Assembly (NCBI RefSeq): GCF_900177645.1
Contig: NZ_FXAO01000002.1
Span: 434,001-498,000 of the forward strand
DNA length: 64,000 nucleotides
Reading direction: 5' to 3'
From: Arenibacter troitsensis
GTDB lineage: Bacteria; Bacteroidota; Bacteroidia; Flavobacteriales; Flavobacteriaceae
Below the pieces are notes generated by a model. It did not search any database, was not told the origin of the DNA, and was given only the letters and a program-made list of their open reading frames with translations. The translations under genes and the position numbers were made by a program. How positions within the stretch are numbered: the first letter of the stretch is position 1; every line of letters begins with the position of its first letter. Below are positions 47,324 through 55,769 of the stretch, piece after piece.

Positions 47324-48763
47324 TTATCCTTTATTGATAATTTTCATGGTTCGTTCCATAACCTCATCCCTACCCGATAAAATACCCGTAATGGTAGGTT
47401 GCACCGGGTAATGGGGTACAATTCCCCTATCTGTAAATTCATAATCCCCGACCGCTGTATAATAGGCCATCAAAGGAATCCCCAGTTTCAACTTGGAGTT
47501 TGGAAGGGTTACTATAGAAAAGGCTCCACTATTATTCCCGTAATAACCACCGCCAGTTTCCTCACCTATAAAGCTAACCCTATCCAGATGGTTTGCCACG
47601 GAACAAAACTCAGAAGTGACAGAGAAACAAGCACCGTCTATCAATACGTAAACCCGCCCCTTAAAAGAAAGTTCTTGTGGCATTTGTACAGCTAGGTTTC
47701 CGTTGTGCTCCCACCGAAATTCCCCATCTTCGGTTTGGGTTATCAAAGTCCTTAACTGCTCATAACCTTCGGGCAATTGGGCATGCTCCACAAAAGAAAA
47801 TCTTTCATTGGTCGCCACTACCAGTTTGTCATAATACCTAAATTCGGAATTTGCCAAATAGGACAACAATAGGGACCCAAAGGCATCCTTGCCTCCTTCG
47901 TTTCCCCTCAAATCCAAAATTAAATTTTCAACATTTTTGGTATTGATTTCCGTAAAGGATTCTTTTAGAAAGGCCTCAAAATTATATTTTTCCTCATCGG
48001 GCCAGAAGGTACGTAGGGTCAACAGGGCCGTCTTCGAATTCTTAAATTCCAGTTGATAGGGAATACTGTTTTGTTCCGCAGTATCATGTTGCATTACTGT
48101 TTGGTAGGAAACCGAAGGTAGATTCATACTGCCCTTCCTCCCACGGTGCTTATAGGTGATATTAAATTGGTTGTAGGCCTTACCTTCCTCCAAATAAAAA
48201 TTAGAGAACAAGGCATTAAAATATCGATTAAGTTCGTAGTGCTTGAAAGTTTGGTTATGTCCGTCAGAAAACAGATTGTTCAATAAACCTTCAATAATCT
48301 TATCCATTCCCATGCCATTGATAGCCGTAATTTCGGTTCCAGGTTCCAATTTAACCCTGGTATCATAGCTATAGCGCACGTAGGCCCTGTTCTTGTCCAG
48401 AAAAAGTTTTAATGGGAATAGGGTCTCCCAATTGTAATAATACATAAAACCCTTATCCTCCGAGGGCATTAATTTGGTATGCCCACATCCAATTTTGGTC
48501 AATACAGGGTTCAATATTTTATAAAACTCCTGTTGGGTTATTGGTTGATCGAGTTTCTTGACAACTGACTCAAAACTTCCATCCATAGATGACTTGGCTG
48601 CATATCTGTAAATTCCAGGATGTGCCTCCTCCAATGCCGTTCTGAAGAGTTGAAAATCTTTCTTTAATTCTGAAGGGTTCAGAGTATTTTGGGCACTGAC
48701 AACAAAGACACCTAAAAATTGGATGAAATAGAACCCCAAATGTAACATCGTTTTTAATCCCAT
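47324..48763 (-). CDS. S41-family peptidase
   Basis: A 479-residue exported C-terminal processing peptidase-like enzyme. Signal peptide MGLKTMLHLGFYFIQFLGVFVVSAQ (start at 48763; another ATG is 15 bp inside). Helical N-terminal region, a PDZ-like segment (about 110-165: VKLEPGTEITAINGMGMDKIIEG) and the S41 core with LILDLRGNEGGKDAFG, GRVYVLIDGACFSVTSEFCS (nucleophile Ser) and the helper region SFIGEETGGGYYGNN. It is read from the candidate regulated promoter at 48860-48906, shared in design with the divergent two-component system, so I place it in that regulon (inference). Confidence 0.9.
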   Translation of the reverse strand: MGLKTMLHLGFYFIQFLGVFVVSAQNTLNPSELKKDFQLFRTALEEAHPGIYRYAAKSSMDGSFESVVKKLDQPITQQEFYKILNPVLTKIGCGHTKLMPSEDKGFMYYYNWETLFPLKLFLDKNRAYVRYSYDTRVKLEPGTEITAINGMGMDKIIEGLLNNLFSDGHNQTFKHYELNRYFNALFSNFYLEEGKAYNQFNITYKHRGRKGSMNLPSVSYQTVMQHDTAEQNSIPYQLEFKNSKTALLTLRTFWPDEEKYNFEAFLKESFTEINTKNVENLILDLRGNEGGKDAFGSLLLSYLANSEFRYYDKLVVATNERFSFVEHAQLPEGYEQLRTLITQTEDGEFRWEHNGNLAVQMPQELSFKGRVYVLIDGACFSVTSEFCSVANHLDRVSFIGEETGGGYYGNNSGAFSIVTLPNSKLKLGIPLMAYYTAVGDYEFTDRGIVPHYPVQPTITGILSGRDEVMERTMKIINKG

Positions 48764-48859
48764 AGTCTTTATAACAATTAGTGGGTCCTTACCTAACAAA
48801 TGGCTTCTAGGAAACTTTTGTATTCAACTTTGTAAGTCGATAAAGACATTGTTTAAATA

Positions 48860-48906
48860 CAAAGATCAAGTGATTGGAAGAAGCTTACAATCACATAAGA
48901 ATGTGA
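48860..48906 (-). promoter_or_regulatory. Regulon promoter site P1 (toward the S41 peptidase)
   Basis: Read on the minus strand: TCACAT (48906-48901), N4, ATGTGA (48896-48891), then TTGTAAG, and a -7-like GATCTTTG with TTTG at 48863-48860, exactly 33 bp from the first base of ATGTGA. The half-sites are a perfect inverted repeat. The predicted start lies about 90 bp before the peptidase ATG. Confidence 0.65.
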
Positions 48907-48969
48907 TATTTTTAACAAGGTCCACGTTACATCCTTAAAATCCACCAATCTTTATAAAAGCACAATTTT

Positions 48970-49016
48970 TCACATGTTTATGCTATTTCAGGGATGAAAG
49001 TCCATATCTAAATTTG
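48970..49016 (+). promoter_or_regulatory. Regulon promoter site P2 (toward the sensor kinase)
   Basis: TCACAT (48970-48975), N4, ATGCTA (48980-48985), TTTCAGG, then TAAATTTG (49009-49016), a perfect TAnnTTTG box whose TTTG starts 33 bp after the A of ATGCTA. It implies a leader of about 300 nt before the kinase ATG at 49328, enough for the micro-ORF at 49146-49211. Confidence 0.6.
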
Positions 49017-49145
49017 TACTGTTATTCACTACTAAAATTTTAGGTATAAGAATCAAAATGGTCCTAGTGGATCAAATGGTCCCTGAATCTAAAACAAATG
49101 GGGTTTATTCATCAATCAATAAAAATCAAAAAAACAAGATCAATC

Positions 49146-49211
49146 ATGATAACATTATTTCAAATTCTAATCGACCTTTTAATAGCGCTTTGGATTACAG
49201 TTATACTATAA
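49146..49211 (+). CDS. Candidate 21-residue membrane micro-ORF in the kinase leader
   Basis: ATG-initiated frame, MITLFQILIDLLIALWITVIL, entirely hydrophobic and long enough to span a membrane. It lies downstream of promoter P2 and 116 bp before the kinase gene. Short frames like this arise by chance, so this is a suggestion. The analogous 30-residue frame at 55656-55748 in the same gene cluster strengthens it slightly. A longer frame at 49058-49240 in another phase overlaps it and lacks any recognisable feature. Confidence 0.3.
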   Translation: MITLFQILIDLLIALWITVIL

Positions 49212-49327
49212 GAGGCATATGGAATCCATGCCCTAGTTAAGGACTTCCTTTGCTGCTTAAAATTTCGAATTTTTAGTACTTGGGATGTCCAATCTTTGCG
49301 TAATTTTAATCTAAACCACCTGGCTGC

Positions 49328-52300
49328 ATGCGCATAAGGATTCTTTGTTGTTTGCTATGTTTCCAAGCCTATCTATTTGGACAGAATTCGTACGTCTTCA
49401 ATAGATTTTCTACCGCGGATGGTTTAAATACCAATAAGGTGAAATGTGTTTGGCAAGACTCCACTGGATTTCTTTGGATAGGCACCGAGGTAGGCATACA
49501 ACGTTTTGATGGGAGAAAATTCATTTCCTACGTTGGTCCCGAAAATTACCAACTTCCACCAAGTATAGGGGTTGACCAAATTTTGGATGCCGGCAATGGC
49601 AATCTTTGGTTATTGCAGGGAAGCCAAATAGGGAAATTCAATACCGTAGATTTTCATTATACCACTGTACCTATAAGGAGTTATGGAAGCATTCCCCCAA
49701 GATCCGAATTCAAATTGTACATAGATAGTAAAAAACAGGTATTTCTATGCACCTCCAAATATGGCCTATTATGGTACGATGCCAAATCCAATGCTTTTGT
49801 AGAGTCCAATTTACCAATCAAAATCCCTAGGGGTTGGGGCGTAAGTTCCCTATATGAAGACAAACTGTCGGGAGAATATTGGATCTGCAGTGAACAGGGG
49901 CTAGCAGTATATATGAGCTCTAAAGGTGAGGTCTTTCACCAGCTCAACAATCCCGATAACATACCATTACTGAACAGAAAGGAAATTAATAATTCTATAG
50001 ATTTTATTAAAGATAAAAAAGGCACATGGTGGATAACCTATTGGAATTATAATCCCCATAAGGAACACCCGGTCCTCCTGCACTACGATCCGAAATCAAA
50101 TCAATTTCTATCGGATACCCTAAGAAGTCATACATCCACAAAAAAATATACGTTTCTAAGGCAAATTTTGGAAACCCGTAATGGGCAGATCTGGATCGGG
50201 GGAGAAAATTCCCTGTTGAGCTATGACACTGATCTTCAAGGTTTTCATCAACATTTCAAAACCGACCCTTTGGAGTTCGATATAAAATGTAATCAGGCTA
50301 GACATCTCTTTGAAGACAGGGAAGGCAATATATGGCTGAGTACGGAGAATGGACTTTTTGTAATGAATCCCAACCAAAAGGACGTATATAGCCTTGTGGT
50401 CATAGATGGCCTTGGTCTGGACTCACCTGTAAATGCCATACTGGAAACCAAGACCAAGGAAAATTGGATTGGAACATGGGGCAAGGGCATTCTTTTTTAT
50501 GACCAAAAATTCAAAAAATTGGAAGGAAATCCTTTTGCCGGTTTGGGGGCAGATTCCTTCAAATTGTATACTTCCATTTGGGACCTTCAACAACACAGTG
50601 AATCGGGATATGTCTGGTCTGCCTGCCAGGGGGGCAGACTGGCCGTTTTTGATGCCAATACAAAAAAGGCATTACATTGGCTTCACCCTCCAGCATTTAA
50701 AAATTCTACGGTGCGCCAGGTGAAGGAAGATAAAAATGGAAATCTTTGGTTTGGCACACAAAGTGGACGTTTGATTAAATGGCAAAAGAACGATCCTATT
50801 GACGATAACCATTTTGAAGAAATACATAATTTCAACACCATTATTTACAGACTCTATGTTGATCTGCAGGGCCGTTTATGGGTAGGGACCCATAAGCAAG
50901 GAGTATACGTATTGGATGTGGATACCAACGAAATCCTTTTTCATTTTAATACCGAGTTCAACGATAGCTATGGAATAATGGATAATACCATTTCTGATAT
51001 TCAACAATATAACGACAGTATTTTTTTGGTGGGCGCCGAGGCTTTGAACATTCTAAACATCAACACCTCTGCAGTAAAAAAAATTACTTCCTATGAAGGA
51101 CTTTACGGGTCTAGAGTATTACAATTAATGATGGATAGGGAAGGAATAGCATGGATGATAACCAGCAATGGCCTCAGCAGTTATAATTATGAAAAAAATA
51201 TAATAAGCTCCTACAACAACCTTCATGGTGTTATCTATGCGGAAAAGACCTACAGCGCCAAATGGATGATGCAGAACGGGGAAATATGGTTTGGCGGTGA
51301 AGATGTAGTTTTTGGCTTTTCGCCCGAAAAACTAAATTTTAAACAAAAACCTCCCAAGGTAAACATTACAGATTTTAAGCTCTTCAATACGTATATGCCG
51401 CTGGATTCGATCATGGCGCAAAAGGAAATTGTATTCAATCATTATCAAAACTCCTTTACTTTTTATTTTTCCGCCCTGAGCTTTTCCCAACAAAGAAAAT
51501 TACAATACTATTATCGCATTCCCGGAGTGAACAAAGATTGGGTCAAGGCCGAAAGGGATATGGCCGCCACCTACACCACCATGCCCTCCGGAAAATACAC
51601 TTTTCAGGTAAAATGCATGAACCTACAAGGACTGGAACCGGACGAAATTACCAGTATCGACTTTAGGATACGCCCTCCCTTCTATCGTACATGGTGGTTT
51701 ATTGCATTGCTTCTCTTTACCGGAATAGGTATGGCCTATTTTATCTATAGACTTAAGGTAAACCGTATCCTGGCCGTTGAAAATTTGAGAATCAAAGTGG
51801 CCCGGGACCTACATGATGATATGGGCTCTACCTTGAGCACTATAAACATTCTCAGTTCCATGGCCAAGAGTAAAATGAATAGTGATACCGTAACCAGTAG
51901 TAACTACCTTACCAAGATTACCGACAACAGCCAAAGAATGATGGAAGCTATGGATGATATTGTATGGAGCATTAAACCGGACAACGATAACATGCATAGG
52001 GTTATTGCCAGAATGAGGGAATACGCCACCGGCATCCTGGAAGCCAAGAACATAGAGTTCGATTTTCAGGTAGAGGATAAAATAAACGACTTAAAACCGG
52101 ATATGGAAGCCCGTAGGGACCTCTTCCTTATTTTTAAGGAAGCTATCAATAACATTGCCAAATACTCCCATGCCAAGCGCGCAGAAGTGCAACTAACCTA
52201 TACAGATAAGTGGCTCCAAATGCAGATTATGGACAACGGGGTTGGGTTTGATATTGAAAAGGTAGACAGTGGCAATGGACTGGACAATATGGTTAAAAGG

Positions 52301-52384
52301 GCTTCCAAAATGAAAGGAAAATTAAAAATTGACAGTAATCCAGATCTGGGCACCGAAATTTGCTTGAACGTCCCGGTACGTTAA
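49328..52384 (+). CDS. Two-component sensor histidine kinase with periplasmic propeller (Reg_prop, Y_Y_Y)
   Basis: A 1018-residue sensor. Signal peptide (1-19, ending LFGQ); about 14 beta-propeller strands of the two-component regulator type (DSTGFLWIGTEVGIQRFDG, EDREGNIWLSTENGLFVM, DLQGRLWVGTHKQGVYVLD) to about residue 660; Y_Y_Y domain (about 690-785, YYYRIPGVNKDWVKAE ... GKYTFQVKCMN); one membrane helix (WWFIALLLFTGIGMAYFIY); HisKA_3 with phospho-His in VARDLHDDMGSTLS; and HATPase motifs EAINNIAKYSHA, DNGVGFD and GNGLDNM. No receiver or HTH is fused, unlike hybrid Bacteroides sensors; the partner regulator follows 72 bp later. It senses an extracellular or periplasmic ligand, unknown. Confidence 0.93.
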   Translation: MRIRILCCLLCFQAYLFGQNSYVFNRFSTADGLNTNKVKCVWQDSTGFLWIGTEVGIQRFDGRKFISYVGPENYQLPPSIGVDQILDAGNGNLWLLQGSQIGKFNTVDFHYTTVPIRSYGSIPPRSEFKLYIDSKKQVFLCTSKYGLLWYDAKSNAFVESNLPIKIPRGWGVSSLYEDKLSGEYWICSEQGLAVYMSSKGEVFHQLNNPDNIPLLNRKEINNSIDFIKDKKGTWWITYWNYNPHKEHPVLLHYDPKSNQFLSDTLRSHTSTKKYTFLRQILETRNGQIWIGGENSLLSYDTDLQGFHQHFKTDPLEFDIKCNQARHLFEDREGNIWLSTENGLFVMNPNQKDVYSLVVIDGLGLDSPVNAILETKTKENWIGTWGKGILFYDQKFKKLEGNPFAGLGADSFKLYTSIWDLQQHSESGYVWSACQGGRLAVFDANTKKALHWLHPPAFKNSTVRQVKEDKNGNLWFGTQSGRLIKWQKNDPIDDNHFEEIHNFNTIIYRLYVDLQGRLWVGTHKQGVYVLDVDTNEILFHFNTEFNDSYGIMDNTISDIQQYNDSIFLVGAEALNILNINTSAVKKITSYEGLYGSRVLQLMMDREGIAWMITSNGLSSYNYEKNIISSYNNLHGVIYAEKTYSAKWMMQNGEIWFGGEDVVFGFSPEKLNFKQKPPKVNITDFKLFNTYMPLDSIMAQKEIVFNHYQNSFTFYFSALSFSQQRKLQYYYRIPGVNKDWVKAERDMAATYTTMPSGKYTFQVKCMNLQGLEPDEITSIDFRIRPPFYRTWWFIALLLFTGIGMAYFIYRLKVNRILAVENLRIKVARDLHDDMGSTLSTINILSSMAKSKMNSDTVTSSNYLTKITDNSQRMMEAMDDIVWSIKPDNDNMHRVIARMREYATGILEAKNIEFDFQVEDKINDLKPDMEARRDLFLIFKEAINNIAKYSHAKRAEVQLTYTDKWLQMQIMDNGVGFDIEKVDSGNGLDNMVKRASKMKGKLKIDSNPDLGTEICLNVPVR

Positions 52385-52393
52385 AGGACATTT

Positions 52394-52440
52394 TAACATA
52401 TTTATGTGATTTTACCCTATGGATTTCCTATCTAACTTTA
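52394..52440 (+). promoter_or_regulatory. Regulon promoter site P3 (toward the response regulator)
   Basis: TAACAT (52394-52399), N4, ATGTGA (52404-52409), TTTTACC, then TAACTTTA (52433-52440), which differs from the TAnnTTTG consensus only at the last base and keeps the 33-bp distance. It would give the regulator its own promoter with a leader of about 10 nt. Confidence 0.5.
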
Positions 52441-52455
52441 CAAAAAGAGACAATT

Positions 52456-53088
52456 ATGATAAGGGTAGTTATATATGAGGACAATCCCCAATTTCGCGAA
52501 GGGCTTACCATGTTGATCAATGGCAGTGATGGATTTTCCGTTTTGGCATCGTACAAGAATTGCAACAATGTTGCCGAGGAAGTGGAAAAATGGTCTCCAG
52601 ATGTTATTCTAATGGATATCAACATGCCCGGAACCGATGGCTTGGAGGGATTAAAGAAAATAAGGGAAGTAAACACCGAAGTCAAAGTACTGATGCTTAC
52701 CGTCTTTGACGACAATAAAAATGTTTTTGAAGCACTAAGGAACGGGGCCAATGGATATTTACTAAAAAAGACCTCCCCTGCCAAATTATTGGAATACATA
52801 CAAGATGCCACCTTGGGTGGTGCCCCCATGACTTCCTCTATTGCTACCCAAGTGTTGAAAATGTTCCAAGTGATACCCCAGACCAAGAACCAGGACTATT
52901 GCCTAAGTGAAAGGGAAACAGAAGTTTTACAACTTCTTGTGGATGGCTATAGCTATAAAATGATTGCTTCGGAGCTTTTCATTGCTATCGATACCGTGCG
53001 ATCTCATATCAAAAAAATTTACGAAAAGTTGCACGTAAACAGCAAAAGCGAAGCCGTTGCCAAAGCCTTTAAGGATAAATTACTATAA
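52456..53088 (+). CDS. Response regulator, NarL/LuxR family
   Basis: A 210-residue regulator. Receiver domain (1-120): acidic pair in VVIYEDNPQF, phospho-Asp in DVILMDINMPGTDG (about residue 56), and the conserved Lys in YLLKKTSPAKLL. C-terminal LuxR helix-turn-helix: LSERETEVLQLLVDGYSYKM, IASELFIAIDTVRSHIKKIYEKLHVNSK. The ATG at 52456 matches the receiver start, and an upstream in-frame ATG is ignored. Cognate partner of the HisKA_3 kinase gene upstream. NarL-type proteins bind inverted repeats as dimers, which fits the TCACAT/ATGYGA sites in this cluster. Confidence 0.94.
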   Translation: MIRVVIYEDNPQFREGLTMLINGSDGFSVLASYKNCNNVAEEVEKWSPDVILMDINMPGTDGLEGLKKIREVNTEVKVLMLTVFDDNKNVFEALRNGANGYLLKKTSPAKLLEYIQDATLGGAPMTSSIATQVLKMFQVIPQTKNQDYCLSERETEVLQLLVDGYSYKMIASELFIAIDTVRSHIKKIYEKLHVNSKSEAVAKAFKDKLL

Positions 53089-53125
53089 CATATTTCCTTC
53101 AAAACCAATAAAAAACCCCCGGATT

Positions 53126-53172
53126 TCACATACTTATGCGATTGTAAGAACTGCACTAGCGCACTTCCTTTG
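53126..53172 (+). promoter_or_regulatory. Regulon promoter site P4 (toward the PKD/beta-helix lipoprotein)
   Basis: TCACAT (53126-53131), N4, ATGCGA (53136-53141), TTGTAAG, then TTCCTTTG with TTTG at 53169-53172, again 33 bp from the A of ATGCGA. It matches P1 at 21 of 23 positions through TTGTAAG. The predicted start is about 26 nt before the ATG at 53204. Confidence 0.65.
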
Positions 53173-53203
53173 TCCTGAAAAATTTAAAACTCAAAATCAG
53201 GCA

Positions 53204-55294
53204 ATGAAAACAAAAATTATTATTCTTTCAATCTTCTTATCAATATTCATTGGATGTTCCGATGATGACCATACTGAAATTCCCGCCAACACTTTGGAGG
53301 CGGACGCATTTAGTGAGAACCAAGGAGATGTTTATACCGGTCAAGCGGTTATCCTCAACGGTTCCAAATCTATGGACAAGGCAGGAAAATCTTTTCAATA
53401 CCTATGGAGATTTAAGGCCAAACCTAGTGGTAGTCTATCCGAATTGACGGAGGAAACCACAGCCAAGCCAAAATTTACGCCAGATAAGGTGGGTAACTAT
53501 TCAGTGGAACTAAAGATTTTCAATACCGAGTTCTATGACACGGACGAATTGACCATTTTGGTAAAGGAGGATGAAAACCCGACAGAACAGGAAACCATTA
53601 TTATTTCAGAAAATATCACGGCACGTCGCCATTTGGCCAATGTCTTTGACGACCCAAATAAAATTGATTATCTGGTAACAGGTGATATTCACGTAACAGC
53701 ATTACTTACAATAGACCCCAACGTGGTTATTGCCTTTGATGAAAATACGGCTATGTACATAGATAATCCCGGGGCCATTATTACCACGGCCGCCGCCAGT
53801 TCATTTATCACCTTTACAGGCAAGAACAAGGTTCCTGGATATTGGAAGGGATTAATTATAAATTCCAATAATCCTTTGAATAAATTGGAGCGAGTAACCA
53901 TCGAATACGGGGGCGGTGCCATTGCCCAAGGAATGGAAGTCGCTACCACTTTAGGTATCGATAATGAGGGACCTGGTCACCTTAATTTGGTCTCCTCCAT
54001 TATACAACACAGTGCTGCCTATGCCATGGCCGTTGAAATTGGAGCTAAGTGGAATACCGAATCCTTCAATGTCTATAGGAACAACAAAAAAATAATGAGG
54101 ATACCCGCCTCACAATTTGGGGTGGTATCCAGCCTGTCCGAATTTCAAAATAATGAAGAAGAGATTATTGAAATCATTGGTGACAGGATCTATGGCACCG
54201 AGGAAACCGTATGGAGCGATTTTTACAACGGCTCGGGTACTTCAATAGCTGTAAAATACATTGTAAAAGGAAAAGTAGAGGTGGTTTCCGGGCTAAGGAT
54301 TTTGGGAGGTCTTGAGTTGTACATGGACAAGGACTCTGAAATCAATATTACCAAGAACGGCTATTTAATAGCTCTTGGCAGTCCACAGGATCGCATAAAA
54401 TTTCTGGGAAAGGAATCCGTGGATGGAGGGTATTGGAAAGGTATTTCCATAATGTCCAACGACCTGAAAAACGAATTGGACAATGTAGAGGTGCACGATG
54501 CCGGAAGCGAAATCATGGAAGGATTGCAAAATAAGACTTCCGTTGGTTTGGGAGGGGCCAACGAGGCTAAACTAAAGTTATTTAGCTCCAAAATAGTAGG
54601 CAGTGGTGGCAACGGAATTTACGTTGAAAACGGAGCTGATCTTGTACGCATAGACCAAATTAGGTTTCATAAAAACCAAGGTCCGTCCATTACCATGGCC
54701 GCCAACCAGGTACAAAAACTTAACAATGCCACAGGAATGGAATTTATAGGCAACGGACATAATGGAGTTGAAATTGTAGGATCTGCCTTGTTCGAGCCCA
54801 ATGTTGAGACCACTTGGCCAGCACTCCATTTCGGTGCCACCTATTTGGTAAGTGGCAATTTAGGAATCCAATCAGGATTAAAGATACTTCCCGGAGCGGT
54901 TTTCAAATTTGCCGAGGACAAGATGTTTGGAGTGTTTCCATATGGATATTTAATTGCCAAAGGTACCCCAAATAATAAGATTGTTTTTACAGGGGCCACT
55001 GCTTCCAAGGGATTTTGGAACGGAATTAGAATTCAATCGGACAGTGCCAAAAACCTAATGGAACATACGGAAGTGCTCTATGCAGGAAAAACCGAAATGC
55101 CCGGAGTTTCGAAAATAACCAGTATTGGGCTGGATGGGGATTACATGAGTAATTTAACCATTAAGAATTCGAAAATAGCACATGGTCATGGCTACGGAAT
55201 TGCCTTGGAAAACCGAAACACCTCCATAAACCCGGATTTCAACATGGTAAACCTATTTGAGGACCTAAGTCTTGGAGACATCTCCCTACCCTAG
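53204..55294 (+). CDS. PKD-domain lipoprotein with three beta-helix modules
   Basis: A 696-residue outer-membrane or surface lipoprotein (LSIFIGC lipobox, Cys about residue 16; the ATG at 53204 gives this signal). A PKD-like domain (about 35-115: GDVYTGQAVILNGSKSMD ... VGNYSVELKIFNTE) is followed by three similar modules of about 200 residues, each with a VSGDI/VKGK/VSGNL strand, a GYLIA- or AIITT-type turn, and YWKG or FWNG followed by I-x-S (PGYWKGLIINS, GGYWKGISIMS, KGFWNGIRIQS). These are right-handed beta-helix-like repeats. No catalytic signature. Probably a surface adhesin or substrate-binding protein, regulated by the adjacent two-component system. Confidence 0.82.
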   Translation: MKTKIIILSIFLSIFIGCSDDDHTEIPANTLEADAFSENQGDVYTGQAVILNGSKSMDKAGKSFQYLWRFKAKPSGSLSELTEETTAKPKFTPDKVGNYSVELKIFNTEFYDTDELTILVKEDENPTEQETIIISENITARRHLANVFDDPNKIDYLVTGDIHVTALLTIDPNVVIAFDENTAMYIDNPGAIITTAAASSFITFTGKNKVPGYWKGLIINSNNPLNKLERVTIEYGGGAIAQGMEVATTLGIDNEGPGHLNLVSSIIQHSAAYAMAVEIGAKWNTESFNVYRNNKKIMRIPASQFGVVSSLSEFQNNEEEIIEIIGDRIYGTEETVWSDFYNGSGTSIAVKYIVKGKVEVVSGLRILGGLELYMDKDSEINITKNGYLIALGSPQDRIKFLGKESVDGGYWKGISIMSNDLKNELDNVEVHDAGSEIMEGLQNKTSVGLGGANEAKLKLFSSKIVGSGGNGIYVENGADLVRIDQIRFHKNQGPSITMAANQVQKLNNATGMEFIGNGHNGVEIVGSALFEPNVETTWPALHFGATYLVSGNLGIQSGLKILPGAVFKFAEDKMFGVFPYGYLIAKGTPNNKIVFTGATASKGFWNGIRIQSDSAKNLMEHTEVLYAGKTEMPGVSKITSIGLDGDYMSNLTIKNSKIAHGHGYGIALENRNTSINPDFNMVNLFEDLSLGDISLP

Positions 55295-55406
55295 GTGATT
55301 ACCTTGGGCTTTACATCCAATTATAATTTTAACCAAAAATTAATATAAAAACACTGATAAAAGATGTGGTAGAGGTTCCAATGGAAACAGGGTAACCAAT
55401 CAACTT

Positions 55407-55453
55407 CCACATAATTATGCGATTGTGGGCGGTTGATTCCCAAACGATCTTTG
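55407..55453 (+). promoter_or_regulatory. Regulon promoter site P5 (toward small ORFs and the GIN-domain gene)
   Basis: CCACAT (55407-55412), N4, ATGCGA (55417-55422), TTGTGGG, then GATCTTTG (55446-55453) with TTTG 33 bp from the A of ATGCGA. The -7 box is identical to that of P1. The predicted start is about 26 nt before the small ORF at 55485. Confidence 0.6.
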
Positions 55454-55484
55454 CTACCATTATTAATCACAAAAAAAATTAGTC

Positions 55485-55613
55485 ATGAAAGTATTTGATA
55501 ATTACCGAAGAATACCATCCGAATCCAATAAACATGTCTTTTTTTCACAAATGAAATATAGAAAAAAAAGTCAATGGCTGGCCTTGAGACGCTTTACGAC
55601 AAGCCAATACTAG
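55485..55613 (+). CDS. Candidate 42-residue basic protein
   Basis: ATG-initiated frame MKVFDNYRRIPSESNKHVFF and on to RRFTTSQY, strongly basic (KYRKKSQW). It begins about 26 nt downstream of the predicted P5 start, the same leader length as at P4, which is the main reason to list it. No family recognised; it could be a real small protein or only a leader. Confidence 0.35.
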   Translation: MKVFDNYRRIPSESNKHVFFSQMKYRKKSQWLALRRFTTSQY

Positions 55614-55655
55614 GACATGTGTGTCATCATAAAAATTCACTAAAACAAATGAAAC

Positions 55656-55748
55656 ATGAAAAATCTAGGTATTGAATTTTACAGAAGATGTGTATATGTC
55701 CTATATACCATTTTCCTAATCTATCTGTTGGTCACAGCAAAAAAATAA
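55656..55748 (+). CDS. Candidate 30-residue single-helix membrane protein
   Basis: Frame MKNLGIEFYRRCVYVLYTIF, then LIYLLVTAKK: a short basic N-terminus, an 18-residue hydrophobic span and a Lys-Lys end, the classic layout of a bacterial micro-membrane protein. It lies 21 bp before the GIN-domain gene on the same strand, consistent with an operon. No homologue recognised. Confidence 0.4.
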   Translation: MKNLGIEFYRRCVYVLYTIFLIYLLVTAKK

Positions 55749-55769
55749 TCAATAATAAAAAACACGATA

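Noticed and set aside
48891-48906. CRP/FNR-like site reading of the TCACAT/ATGTGA palindrome
   Set aside because: The half-sites are in the opposite order to the TGTGA-N6-TCACA consensus, and four more copies occur only beside the LuxR-type regulator.
49058-49240. 60-codon open frame in the kinase leader
   Set aside because: Asn/Ser/Lys-rich sequence without features; it overlaps the 21-residue hydrophobic frame, which is the more plausible of the two.
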